Assembly (NCBI GenBank): GCA_028286915.1
Contig: JAQBQQ010000021.1
Location: forward strand, 1-40,313
Length of the DNA: 40,313 nt
Direction: 5' to 3'
DNA from: Candidatus Peribacteria bacterium
Lineage (GTDB): Bacteria > Patescibacteriota > Gracilibacteria > Peribacterales > Peribacteraceae
The position numbers and the translations under genes were made by a program. The notes under the pieces were generated by a model. The model saw only the letters and a list, made by a program, of their open reading frames with translations. It did no database searches and was not told where the DNA came from. How positions within the stretch are numbered: position 1 is the first letter of the stretch; each line of letters starts with the position of its first letter. Of the stretch, positions 29,411 through 37,128 are shown one piece after another.

Positions 29411-29878
29411 TTATGAGTGCGCCTGTATATCCTGCAACACTTCCCGGGGGTGTTCCTCCGGCGATACGTTCTCATATATTTTTACTATAGTTCCCTCCGG
29501 GTTTATGAGGAAACTCGTCCGAAGGGTACCAAGATATTCGCGTCCCATAAATTTTTTCGGCTTCCAGACATTATAGGCCTGCACCACTTCTTTCTGCTCA
29601 TCGGCCAATAAGGTAAACGGCAAAGCGTACGTATCGGCAAACTTGCGATGACTCTTAACCGAGTTCGTACTGATGCCGAATATGCGGGCATTTTTGGCGG
29701 CAAATTCTTTTTGCAAGTCTCTAAAACCGCACGCCTCTTTCGTACAGCCCGGCGTATCATCTTTCGGATAAAAATACAGCAACACCCACTGGCCTTTGTA
29801 ACTGCCAAGCGTGTGCATGGTTCCATCCTGGTCCGGCAGTGTAAAATCCGGGGCCGGCGAATGAAGATCAGGAGACAT
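29411..29878 (-). CDS. bcp: thiol peroxidase, Bcp/PrxQ peroxiredoxin
   Basis: A 155-residue thioredoxin-fold peroxidase reducing H2O2 and organic hydroperoxides in the cytoplasm. The blocks PAPDFTLPDQDG, YFYPKDDTPGCTKEACGF (peroxidatic C45 and resolving C50, the PrxQ spacing) and GISTNSVKSHRKFADTYALP are intact, as is the FLINPEGTIVKIYENV strand. The ATG at 29878 is selected by a TATGAT box 8 nt upstream; an in-frame ATG at 29884 and a TTG at 29887 also exist. It lies beside an AlkD-like repair gene and close to msrA, suggesting a stress-defence group, though each gene seems separately transcribed. Confidence 0.94.
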   Translation of the reverse strand: MSPDLHSPAPDFTLPDQDGTMHTLGSYKGQWVLLYFYPKDDTPGCTKEACGFRDLQKEFAAKNARIFGISTNSVKSHRKFADTYALPFTLLADEQKEVVQAYNVWKPKKFMGREYLGTLRTSFLINPEGTIVKIYENVSPEEHPREVLQDIQAHS

Positions 29879-29886
29879 ATGCATCA

Positions 29887-29892
29887 ATCATA
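29887..29892 (-). promoter_or_regulatory. -10 box giving a leaderless bcp transcript
   Basis: TATGAT on the minus strand, 8 nt before the ATG at 29878. Confidence 0.5.
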
Positions 29893-29935
29893 CATCTCTT
29901 ACAATCTCAAATGCCATACTTCCGGCCATATAATA

Positions 29936-30616
29936 TCAGTGATTTTTCAATCTCTTTTTTACGGCGTCACTTTGTAGTTCTCTGATTGCATCTCTGCCAA
30001 TCCATTTTGCCGAACGGCTGTCCATGACAACCAGTTCTTGCGCCACGGCCATTGCCAGCGGGTGAAGCGAAGCGCTGCGCTTACCGATTTGCCGGAGCGC
30101 CCAGTTGACCGCTTTCTTTACAAAGTTCCGGTCATCATGGGCATATTTTTTGATGAGCGGGAAAAACTGAACAAATTTTGTATCCGTACTTTTCTTGTCA
30201 TGAACAGCAAGTGCAGCCATAAGAGCAAACCCGGCACGACGCGTATATTCCACCTCGCTCGCGGCCCATTCTGCAGCTTTGGCATACGCAAAGGGCGTGC
30301 GGTCAAACACATTGCCACATACCTGGTCACACACATCCCATGAATCAAAGCCGGCAACCCAGCTGTCCATCTGCTGCCCGGTCACGCGTAACGGGTCTTC
30401 AATCATGCCGGCCAGAATGCGCGCTTCATGAAAACCGGACTGCCACAAACCCTGCGCCAGCGCATGATCTTTACCTGTCTTCCTGGCAAGTGCGCGCAGA
30501 ACAGGAATAGAAATTCCCATGAGTTGTTTCCCCTTCACGCCGAAGCGCGCCATACCTTTTACGTTATCCGGGTTGGCATGGGAGTGGAGAACGGCTAAAA
30601 CCTCTTTGGTGGTCAT
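29936..30616 (-). CDS. DNA alkylation repair protein (AlkD-like HEAT-repeat)
   Basis: A 226-residue all-helical protein of the AlkC/AlkD superfamily (PF08713), HEAT-like repeat glycosylases that remove bulky or positively charged alkyl bases. Typical blocks are [36 protein letters not shown], the [13 protein letters not shown] segment with a conserved Asp, AFALMAAL-type helices and [18 protein letters not shown]. The length fits AlkD. The ATG at 30616 is the first in frame. The neighbours bcp and msrA are both stress-related. Substrate specificity is not deducible. Confidence 0.9.
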   Translation of the reverse strand: MTTKEVLAVLHSHANPDNVKGMARFGVKGKQLMGISIPVLRALARKTGKDHALAQGLWQSGFHEARILAGMIEDPLRVTGQQMDSWVAGFDSWDVCDQVCGNVFDRTPFAYAKAAEWAASEVEYTRRAGFALMAALAVHDKKSTDTKFVQFFPLIKKYAHDDRNFVKKAVNWALRQIGKRSASLHPLAMAVAQELVVMDSRSAKWIGRDAIRELQSDAVKKRLKNH

Positions 30617-30747
30617 ATAATCGCATGAAGCTGATACAAAGACATATCACAACGAACCGGCTGGAAAACGATGGAAATATTCTTCCCGGTGCACGCCGGC
30701 AATCTGGCAGAAACACGGCCAATTCACGGGAAATACGAAGGCGCCTG

Positions 30748-30756
30748 TGCTATACT
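30748..30756 (+). promoter_or_regulatory. extended -10 giving a leaderless msrA transcript
   Basis: TGC-TATACT (TATACT at 30751-30756) ends 6 nt before the ATG at 30763. Confidence 0.65.
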
Positions 30757-30762
30757 TATACC

Positions 30763-31242
30763 ATGTCATCCACTCAACTTGCTACATTTGGCGCCGGCTG
30801 CTTCTGGGGCGTAGAGGAAACATTCCGCCAATTACCGGGTGTCCTGGAAACAGCTGTAGGTTATACCGGCGGCACGCTGGAGAACCCGACATACGAAGCC
30901 GTCTGCAATAATTCCACCGGTCATGCGGAAGCCGTGCAGATAACATACGACCCGGCTCAGGTTACCTACGAGCAACTGCTGGATGTGTTTTGGAATAACC
31001 ATAACCCCACCACGCCCAACCAGCAGGGGCCGGACTTCGGCACACAGTACCGGTCGGCGATTTTCTTCCACACGCCCGCGCAGGAAGAAGCGGCCAAAAA
31101 ATCAAAAGAAACACTGGATGCATCCGGTAAATGGAAAAAGCCCGTTGTTACGGATATTGTCCCGGCCGAAAAATTCTGGGAAGCCGAAGAATATCATCAA
31201 AAGTATTTACTAAAGCGCGGCCTGGATGCGTGTCATATATAA
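30763..31242 (+). CDS. msrA: peptide methionine-S-sulfoxide reductase MsrA
   Basis: A 159-residue enzyme that reduces the S epimer of methionine sulfoxide in proteins. The catalytic block [11 protein letters not shown] holds the nucleophile Cys13, followed by AVGYTGG, the substrate-pocket region [32 protein letters not shown] and a resolving Cys near the C-terminus (GLDACHI). The ATG at 30763 is chosen from the TATACT box 6 nt upstream; the frame extends to 30625 without support. No MsrB is adjacent. The 31243-31525 spacer downstream has no evident gene. Confidence 0.95.
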   Translation: MSSTQLATFGAGCFWGVEETFRQLPGVLETAVGYTGGTLENPTYEAVCNNSTGHAEAVQITYDPAQVTYEQLLDVFWNNHNPTTPNQQGPDFGTQYRSAIFFHTPAQEEAAKKSKETLDASGKWKKPVVTDIVPAEKFWEAEEYHQKYLLKRGLDACHI

Positions 31243-31525
31243 CGACTACAAGGTCGTATCAAGCACACAAAATCATACCGGACGCTACGACACTATTGGC
31301 TATTCGGCTGCATAACAGATTGATCATTACGCTGCCTGATAATCTGAATCCCAGGCTCCCGCATTTTCGTACCGGCTCCGCATATATGGCATGCGATTGT
31401 CAATGCCAGGAAATATCGAAATATACACGATGTGATGAGTGGAAATACCGGACCGGCATGACCCCCTGTCTCTTTATATTGTGACCTGTATTTTCCTGCT
31501 ATTCTACCGGTGACCTTACCGCACT

Positions 31526-33463
31526 ATGGCTTTTCATTCCGGTTCCGAAGCAGCTCAGAAAAAATCTCTTGAAGAAGTACATGGCACCGTACCTGTCCGC
31601 TTCCCCCGCTTCTGGCGGCGGCTATTTGCATTTGCAGGACCGGCTTATATTGTGAGTGTCGGCTATATGGACCCGGGGAACTGGGCGACGGATATTGCCG
31701 GTGGCTCCCGATTCGGGTATGAACTGCTGTGGGTATTACTGATGTCCAACATCATGGCGCTCATTTTGCAGACGCTGTCCGCCCGAATGGGAATCGTAAT
31801 GGGCAGGGACCTGGCACAGGCGTGCCGCGAAACATATTCGCGATCTGTTTCCCTGGCTCTGTGGCTGCTCTGTGAAGTTGCCATTGCCGCGTGCGATCTT
31901 GCCGAGGTAATCGGAACGGTCATTGGCCTGAATCTTCTTTTTGGCCTGCCACTGGAGATCGGCATTATTCTCACTGTATTTGATACATTCCTGCTACTGG
32001 CCATTCAGAAACTCGGCATGCGTAAAATGGAGGCGTTCATTTTACTTCTGGTGGTTACCGTCGGCGCGTGTTTCTTTGTAGAAATTATCTGGTCTCAGCC
32101 GCAGTGGAACGGCGTGCTCCGGGGACTTTTACCGTCACTTTCTGCCAGGCCGCCGTTTATTTTTAAGGATAACGGGGCACTGTATGTGGCCATTGGTATT
32201 CTTGGTGCAACAGTGATGCCGCATAATCTGTATCTGCATTCGGCGCTGGTGCAATCCCGAAAAATCGAGCGAACACCGGAAAAAATGCGTGAAGCGTGTC
32301 GCTTCAATCTTTTTGATTCATTCATTGCCTTAAATGCAGCATTCTTTGTGAATGCCGCCATTCTCATATTGGCAGCGTCCGCTTTTTACCGGCACGGGCA
32401 GGTAGTCGAGAGCATTGAGCAGGCATATGCACTGTTGCCGCAATTCCTTGGCGCATCAACGGCCAGTAGTCTGTTTGCCATTGCCCTTCTTTCATCGGGG
32501 CAAAGTTCCACGCTTACCGGCACACTCGCCGGCCAGATTGTCATGGAGGGCTTCCTGCATTTACGCATCCAGCCATGGCTGCGGCGGCTTATTACCCGTT
32601 CCATTGCCGTTCTGCCGGCCATGGTGACTATCTATATTCTTGGCGCACATCATTTGCAGGATCTTCTTATTTTAAGCCAGGTGGTGCTGAGCCTGCAGCT
32701 GCCATTCGCCATCATTCCGCTTATTCATATTACCAGTGACCCCCGCCGCATGGGCAACTTTGCCAGCAGGCAATGGCTGAAAATTATAGCCTGGCTTGCA
32801 GCCGGCATTATCATCGCTCTGAATGTCTATCTTGTCGTGTCGCAAATCGTCAGCTGGTCTGCCGCTTTGCAGGCTGCGGGCTACTCGCCATTATGGATTC
32901 AGCTCACTGCCATACCGCTGGCCATTGCCTGTACATGCCTGCTCGTCTGGCTTTTAGTGCAGCCGATTATAGCCTGGCGGCCATCCCCGTCTGCCGTGAG
33001 AAGCTTCCCCATTCAAGATACACAAGCCATGATGCATGGCTTAACCCGGCCTCGGTACACAAAAATCGGCGTTGCGGTGGAGAACAAGCCGGAAGATATT
33101 CAGGTACTGCATCATGCGGTGGCTCTGGCAAAAAGCCATCATGCCGAACTGCTGATTATCCATGTAGTGGATGGTGTAGGCGGCCAATGGTATGGCAAAG
33201 AAACGAGTGATCGCGAAAGCCAGTCGGACGCCACATATCTGGATGAACTGGTGACGGCGCTGGAAAAAGAGCAGGTACGCGCCCGGGGCATTCTGCGCTT
33301 CGGCAAACCCGCGAACGAACTTCTACAAACCATACGGGACGAAAATATCGATTTCTTTATTTTACGCTCGCACGGTCACGGCTTCTGGGCGGATCGCTTT
33401 CTTGGTCACACCATTGAAATTATCCGGCATAAGGCTTCCATTCCGGTTCTAGCCGTACGCTAG
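31526..33463 (+). CDS. mntH: NRAMP divalent-metal transporter fused to a UspA domain
   Basis: A 645-residue inner-membrane protein. Residues about 25-490 form an NRAMP transporter: the first helix carries SVGYMDPGNWATDIAGG with the DPGN metal-binding motif, and helix 6 carries GATVMPHNLYLHSALVQSR with MPHN. It should import Mn2+ or Fe2+ with protons. From about residue 515 a cytoplasmic universal-stress-protein domain follows (RYTKIGVAVENKPEDIQ, LLIIHVVDGVGG, FFILRSHGHGFWADRFLG, SIPVLAVR). Its G-2x-G-9x-G-type loop is altered (RSHGHGFWADRFLGHTIE). The fusion suggests control of metal uptake by nucleotide or stress state. It is downstream of peroxide- and alkylation-defence genes, consistent with manganese-based protection. 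Confidence 0.93.
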   Translation: MAFHSGSEAAQKKSLEEVHGTVPVRFPRFWRRLFAFAGPAYIVSVGYMDPGNWATDIAGGSRFGYELLWVLLMSNIMALILQTLSARMGIVMGRDLAQACRETYSRSVSLALWLLCEVAIAACDLAEVIGTVIGLNLLFGLPLEIGIILTVFDTFLLLAIQKLGMRKMEAFILLLVVTVGACFFVEIIWSQPQWNGVLRGLLPSLSARPPFIFKDNGALYVAIGILGATVMPHNLYLHSALVQSRKIERTPEKMREACRFNLFDSFIALNAAFFVNAAILILAASAFYRHGQVVESIEQAYALLPQFLGASTASSLFAIALLSSGQSSTLTGTLAGQIVMEGFLHLRIQPWLRRLITRSIAVLPAMVTIYILGAHHLQDLLILSQVVLSLQLPFAIIPLIHITSDPRRMGNFASRQWLKIIAWLAAGIIIALNVYLVVSQIVSWSAALQAAGYSPLWIQLTAIPLAIACTCLLVWLLVQPIIAWRPSPSAVRSFPIQDTQAMMHGLTRPRYTKIGVAVENKPEDIQVLHHAVALAKSHHAELLIIHVVDGVGGQWYGKETSDRESQSDATYLDELVTALEKEQVRARGILRFGKPANELLQTIRDENIDFFILRSHGHGFWADRFLGHTIEIIRHKASIPVLAVR

Positions 33464-33569
33464 ATATATACCCATATACCCGGTCTCATTTGACAGGGAA
33501 TTATGTAAGCAGGTTACTTAAAATCCGTCAGCAACTGCGTAACTTTCTTATTTATTCCCCCCTCTTTTT

Positions 33570-33758
33570 ATGTGGCAGCAATGGGTTAATGGAGTTCTGG
33601 GTATCTGGATCATCGCGGTGCCGTTTCTTGGCCTTTCCGCGGCACAGAATTTGTGGGTTCTTGCCATTACAGGCCTTGTCATCGCTATTCTCGGCTTCTG
33701 GGGAGCCATCCAGCACCGGACAATGCATGAGGAAGGACACTCGATGAGCCGGGCATAA
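33570..33758 (+). CDS. small SPW-repeat membrane protein
   Basis: A 62-residue protein with two membrane segments. MWQQWVNGVLGIWIIAVPFL matches the start of an SPW repeat (PF03779: W...W.N..LG.W....P), and WVLAITGLVIAILGFWGAIQ is the second helix, ending in a His/Glu-rich tail (HRTMHEEGHSMSRA). The family is usually larger (about 100 residues or more), so this is a one-repeat form. Function unknown. Confidence 0.7.
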   Translation: MWQQWVNGVLGIWIIAVPFLGLSAAQNLWVLAITGLVIAILGFWGAIQHRTMHEEGHSMSRA

Positions 33759-33919
33759 CCCGCCAGGGTATAGAGTGCCTGCAAGTAACAACCTATGGGT
33801 ACGCAGCGGAAGAGTCCTGAAAACCGATTACTAACGGGGCTCCCCGCTGTGGAACGATGTGCAAACTTTTGATGTGACATTCCCGTAAGAACGGTCTTTT
33901 GCCGCCGTCACAGAATGGT

Positions 33920-34282
33920 ATGGCAGCCGTCCATCCTCCAGCCTCTGCATCCGATAAACCTTCTCCCATGGAAAAGGAAGCCGAGCAGGAAAAGGCCGAG
34001 GCAGAGTTGCAAAAGTGGCGGGCCCGGCTTTCGGAAATGGAAGTGACGGACTCCGAGTTGCTGGCGGAGGCCAAACGAAAACACCAAGAGTACCGGCAGC
34101 AACTCCATCATCAGATTATAAAAGCGGCCCATGCCGTTGAGACTCTTAGGGTCGTAGGCGAAGATGCTCGCGAGGATGCCAGAATCCATTTGCAATACCT
34201 GTGGGAGGCACTGGAAGACACATGGGCATTCTGGACGAGCCTGCGTAAAAATGAGAGAGCGACCTTTGGCAGTGAATTCTAA
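33920..34282 (+). CDS. coiled-coil hypothetical protein
   Basis: About 120 residues, charged and helical, with no signal peptide. After a short Pro/Ser/Ala-rich start the segment MEKEAEQEKAEAELQKWRAR and further helices (SELLAEAKRKHQEYRQQLHH; EDARIHLQYLWEALEDTWAF) predict a coiled coil. The ATG at 33920 is preferred to a TTG at 33899; an internal ATG at 33968 is also possible. Family not recognised. Confidence 0.6.
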   Translation: MAAVHPPASASDKPSPMEKEAEQEKAEAELQKWRARLSEMEVTDSELLAEAKRKHQEYRQQLHHQIIKAAHAVETLRVVGEDAREDARIHLQYLWEALEDTWAFWTSLRKNERATFGSEF

Positions 34283-34459
34283 AAAGATCACCTATGTTTA
34301 TCGGCTGACATTTTCTGATTTATTATACGTCAGGCTGTCTGGAGGTTGTAACGATGCCTGTTTTGAAGGTAGCAGGGCAAGCGGGTCACCCTGATACTAT
34401 GAGACGACAAGTCCCCGTGTCATGGGATGCGACTTGTTCGCTATTTCGGTCATACGGAG

Positions 34460-34465
34460 TATTCT
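34460..34465 (+). promoter_or_regulatory. -10 box giving a leaderless start for the VOC gene
   Basis: TATTCT ends 6 nt before the ATG at 34472. Confidence 0.5.
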
Positions 34466-34471
34466 TATGCC

Positions 34472-34888
34472 ATGCGTAGACAACTTCTCATCAATATACC
34501 GGTGAGTGACCCCAAAAAGTCCAAGCGTTTTTTTGAGGAAGTAGGATTTTCACTGAATAAGGAACTGACCGATGAACAGGCCACCTGTTTCGATATAGAT
34601 GACAATATCAAGATCGCCTTGTTGCCTATCGATCATTTTATGTCTGCCATCAATAACCATGAGGTGGCCGATACATCAAAGTGCAATGAAGTACTTCTTT
34701 CGATTGGGGTAACGGGCAGGGAAGAAGTTGATATAATCATGACCAAAGCAATCGCTGCGGGGGGCAACAAACTGAGTGAGCCAACAGATTATGGTTCGAT
34801 CTATGGTGCAACTTTCGCAGATCCAGATGGCCATCAATGGAATATTTACTATATGGAACCCACGAAAAATCTGCCAAAACGCCCGTGA
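34472..34888 (+). CDS. VOC-family (glyoxalase/bleomycin-resistance fold) protein
   Basis: A 138-residue single VOC domain with paired beta-alpha-beta units: LLINIPVSDPKKSKRFFEEV with FSLNKELTDEQATCFDID, then CNEVLLSIGVTGREEVDIIM and YGATFADPDGHQWNIYYM. The last block is the typical DPDGH.W metal-side strand. Members include extradiol-type enzymes and antibiotic-binding proteins; the substrate is unknown. The ATG at 34472 follows a TATTCT box by 6 nt. After it, 34889-35155 holds no gene, only a weak tRNA-like sequence. Confidence 0.85.
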   Translation: MRRQLLINIPVSDPKKSKRFFEEVGFSLNKELTDEQATCFDIDDNIKIALLPIDHFMSAINNHEVADTSKCNEVLLSIGVTGREEVDIIMTKAIAAGGNKLSEPTDYGSIYGATFADPDGHQWNIYYMEPTKNLPKRP

Positions 34889-35155
34889 CCTAAGTGAGGA
34901 GCTTTGAAAAGATAGAGACAGACGGGTCTGGAATATTTGTACACGCTGGTAAGACACTGGCGACTCGAACTAGCAGCCGGGCACTTTAGTGTAGCTCTTG
35001 GCCGGTCAACCGGTCCTATTAATCACAATTGGGAATTGTGGATGATTTTTTGAAATTTTACTTGTTTGGATCTTGGTAATATCAAAGATTTCATATTAGC
35101 TTTTAAGCTATATTACTATTCCCTGATGTCAGGATGGTTCCCTTAGCACTAAAAT

Positions 35156-35563
35156 TTAAATTTGAATAATTTCTAAACAATTCGTAAATTTAGAAAGATG
35201 TCCCATTCTAGAGTCTGTTGTTATAAGAGTAGCTTCTTCATCGTCACAAAATGCAATAATCCACATATCATTGTCTTTCTTGCAGCCTGTTTCTTTACTT
35301 GCAGCTTTAAGTTTTGCATGTCTAAAAGCAACTGTCTCAGTAATAGGTAGAACTGGGAAGCTATGTATAGCTAGCATTATTTCATCAACTTCATTACTTT
35401 TAATCTTTGGTATTGTAAGAATTCCATAATATGCTTCTGAAATTGTTATTGGGGTAATATATGTTTGTGATCTTGGAAGTTCATTAATTCGGCGCACTAC
35501 TGTCTCTCGCCCTTCAAGTAAGTGTGAGATTGTGCAAGTGTCTATTATGTATTTAATTGCCAT
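35156..35563 (-). CDS. vapC: PIN-domain toxin, VapC family
   Basis: A 135-residue PIN ribonuclease of the VapC type, which cleaves tRNA or rRNA when freed from its antitoxin. The acidic metal site is present: D8 in YIIDTC, E43 in ISEAYYG, D97/D99 in KKDNDMWII and D117 in ITTDSRMG. IDTC stands in place of the common LDTN. The start overlaps the end of the upstream 53-residue ORF by 11 nt, the normal coupling of a toxin-antitoxin operon. The surrounding DNA is much AT-richer than the rest of the window, so the pair looks horizontally acquired. Confidence 0.88.
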   Translation of the reverse strand: MAIKYIIDTCTISHLLEGRETVVRRINELPRSQTYITPITISEAYYGILTIPKIKSNEVDEIMLAIHSFPVLPITETVAFRHAKLKAASKETGCKKDNDMWIIAFCDDEEATLITTDSRMGHLSKFTNCLEIIQI

Positions 35564-35714
35564 TTCTAACTTCTCTCATATTCCTTAAAGCTGCTTTAAT
35601 CGCAGGGCTTGCATTGGCAAATTTGCCAGCAACATCCTGCCACTCCTGACGAACTTTAAATGTTCCACCGTCTCGATTCTTTTGCATGCCATTAGTGCTG
35701 AAGCTACTTTCCAT
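35553..35714 (-). CDS. putative VapB-like antitoxin
   Basis: A 53-residue ORF directly upstream of and overlapping the PIN toxin by 11 nt. It reads MESSFSTNGMQKNRDGGTFK, then VRQEWQDVAGKFANASPAIK, and ends AALRNMREVRNGN. The first part is polar and the second has a helix that could fill the toxin groove, as VapB tails do. No standard AbrB, RHH or Phd DNA-binding motif is evident, so it may be a new antitoxin type. A CATAAT box (35721-35726) lies 6 nt before the ATG. Assignment rests on position and overlap. Confidence 0.6.
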   Translation of the reverse strand: MESSFSTNGMQKNRDGGTFKVRQEWQDVAGKFANASPAIKAALRNMREVRNGN

Positions 35715-35720
35715 AAATTT

Positions 35721-35726
35721 ATTATG
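35721..35726 (-). promoter_or_regulatory. -10 box of the toxin-antitoxin operon
   Basis: CATAAT on the minus strand, 6 nt before the antitoxin ATG, again predicting a leaderless mRNA. Confidence 0.45.
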
Positions 35727-35815
35727 GTTTTTTTATTATAAATTTCAATCAATCAATGTAGCCGGAAAGACAATGGGTTATCCCCACGAAATTACTTTGC
35801 CATCCGCGATGCATC

Positions 35816-35882
35816 CCACGTCCATCTAATATCCCGAAATGGACGTGGACAAGTTGTCCGAGACGGGATACCATACGGACAA
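35816..35882 (+). promoter_or_regulatory. two adjacent hairpins at the start of the 35.8 kb gene
   Basis: CCACGTCCA (35816-35824) pairs with TGGACGTGG (35840-35848), and TTGTCCG (35854-35860) pairs with CGGACAA (35876-35882). The first stem would hide the ATG at 35839, while the ATG at 35899 lies just after the second. Confidence 0.5.
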
Positions 35883-36402
35883 TTTTCTTTTTGCTCCTAT
35901 GCATAAACTTCCAATCACTGAGCTGAATAAAATTATCGAAGATCTTGTGAGTCAAATTACGCGTTCGAAAGAAAGTGAAAACCAAGCCATGGAACAACTT
36001 AAAGCATGTCAGGAAAAGACTGCAATTTTTGAGCATCAATATGGAGTAGCTATTGAATTCCGTGCAATGCAGTATCCGGAAACCGCAAACTTAAATCCAA
36101 ACCTGTCAAAACAAATTCCGGTAGCCATTATGGACAGCAAGCGTCCGGTTAGCTTTTCTCTAAAAGAATACCAAAGCCATTTTGAGCCCTATCTAACCTT
36201 GCGCGGATCGTCACATTTTAAAGAAATTCATAAGTATTTTAATTCCACTCTTAAACAAAAAATCTCTGTCGATCAAGTTTATCGCGCGCTTAAAAGGCTA
36301 GCAGAGGATAAAACTTCAACAATCGGTTTTGATATAGACAATAAGAAGCCTCCATATACAAGAGGTGGGTATTTCAAAATTAAGAAACCCGCACATGAAT
36401 AA
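35839..36402 (+). CDS. hypothetical protein, coiled coil plus possible winged-helix
   Basis: Up to 187 residues; the ATG at 35899 (MHKLPITELNKIIEDL) may be the true start because two hairpins cover the earlier one. A coiled-coil stretch (VSQITRSKESENQAMEQLKA) is followed by a C-terminal domain with SSHFKEIHKYFNSTLKQKIS and VDQVYRALKRLAEDKTSTIG, which looks like a helix-turn-helix or winged-helix, then a short hairpin. It lies in the AT-rich island with the toxin-antitoxin pair. Possibly a regulator; the family is not recognised. Confidence 0.6.
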   Translation: MDVDKLSETGYHTDNFLFAPMHKLPITELNKIIEDLVSQITRSKESENQAMEQLKACQEKTAIFEHQYGVAIEFRAMQYPETANLNPNLSKQIPVAIMDSKRPVSFSLKEYQSHFEPYLTLRGSSHFKEIHKYFNSTLKQKISVDQVYRALKRLAEDKTSTIGFDIDNKKPPYTRGGYFKIKKPAHE

Positions 36403-36444
36403 GATGTGTGAGTTTCGCTGATCTTTATATTATGGGTAGAGGGT

Positions 36445-36524
36445 GTTGCTGACGGGGACGGGATTCGACCGGCAATAAGTTCCAACCTTATTGCACTTCT
36501 CCTCCATCTAGGACCGTCGGCAAC
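36445..36524 (-). other. tRNA-like relic or unusual tRNA
   Basis: On the minus strand about 80 nt show a 9-bp acceptor-like stem (GTTGCCGAC with GTCAGCAAC, one mismatch), a perfect D-arm-like TCCT-AGATGG-AGGA, an 8-bp anticodon-like stem GCAATAAG/CTTATTGC with a 7-nt loop GTTGGAA (TGG, Pro, if functional), and GGTCGAATCC where a T arm has GGTTCGAATCC. The T stem does not pair properly and no CCA is encoded. The spacer 36403-36721 holds nothing else recognisable. Confidence 0.4.
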
Positions 36525-36721
36525 GCTTTCTATCTATAGAATACTCTATTTACCTCTTTTTTGGTAGATTATTTATTATAGGCGATATGTTATACTGCTT
36601 TCGACCCAAGACACCGGCGGGCTTTTCGTGTCCGCATATATCATCCACCACCAACGTAGAAAGGGGCATCTGCGCCTCAACCAACGCGCTGTCGACTGAA
36701 AAAATTGCTACCAAGTTAACT

Positions 36722-37042
36722 ATGGAATTGAAAGATTGTGCTCTGCTGGCAAAACGAGTGCGTGGGCTCTATGAGCAATATGAAAAAAAGAAATATGGGA
36801 AGTCCTGGAGTACAGAAGAACTCGCTATGGGTTTTGCGGTGGATGTTGGTGATTTGCTTAGAATTATTATGGCGAAAGAAGGTCGTCGTACGCTTGAAGA
36901 TATAGATAATAAACTGACACATGAGCTCTGCGACTGCCTCTGGAGTATCTTAGTCATTGCAGATAGATATAATATTGATATGGAAAAAAGTTTTATGAAG
37001 GAAATGGAACTATTAGAGACGCGAATGCAAGAAAAGATATAA
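36722..37042 (+). CDS. MazG-like nucleotide pyrophosphohydrolase
   Basis: A 106-residue all-alpha protein resembling MazG-type NTP pyrophosphatases, which hydrolyse NTP or dNTP to the monophosphate. The sequence runs SWSTEELAMGFAVDVGDLLR, then IIMAKEG and NKLTHELCDCLWSILVIADR; the first acidic helix (EELA...DVGD) and the second (HELCD) give the ExxE...ExxD-type metal site in modified form. The ATG at 36722 starts the fold; the frame is open to 36587. It is in the AT-rich island. Confidence 0.7.
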   Translation: MELKDCALLAKRVRGLYEQYEKKKYGKSWSTEELAMGFAVDVGDLLRIIMAKEGRRTLEDIDNKLTHELCDCLWSILVIADRYNIDMEKSFMKEMELLETRMQEKI

Positions 37043-37128
37043 ATGGATATCAGATACGTAAACACCTCCTCTCGGCAAAGAGACGCGCAGCACTATAGGC
37101 CGGAACGTTTGTTCTGATAAAACAAGAG

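Noticed and set aside
34940-35025. Second tRNA-like sequence (CTGGCGACTCGAACTAGC and GTGTAGCTCTTGGCCGGTC)
   Set aside because: Fragments recall T and D arms, but no consistent cloverleaf or anticodon arm can be drawn. At most a relic.
36455-36480. tmRNA 5' end similarity (GGGGACGGGATTCGACCGG on the plus strand)
   Set aside because: No complementary 3' acceptor, T arm or tag ORF follows within 400 nt. The match is the complement of the tRNA-like T loop.
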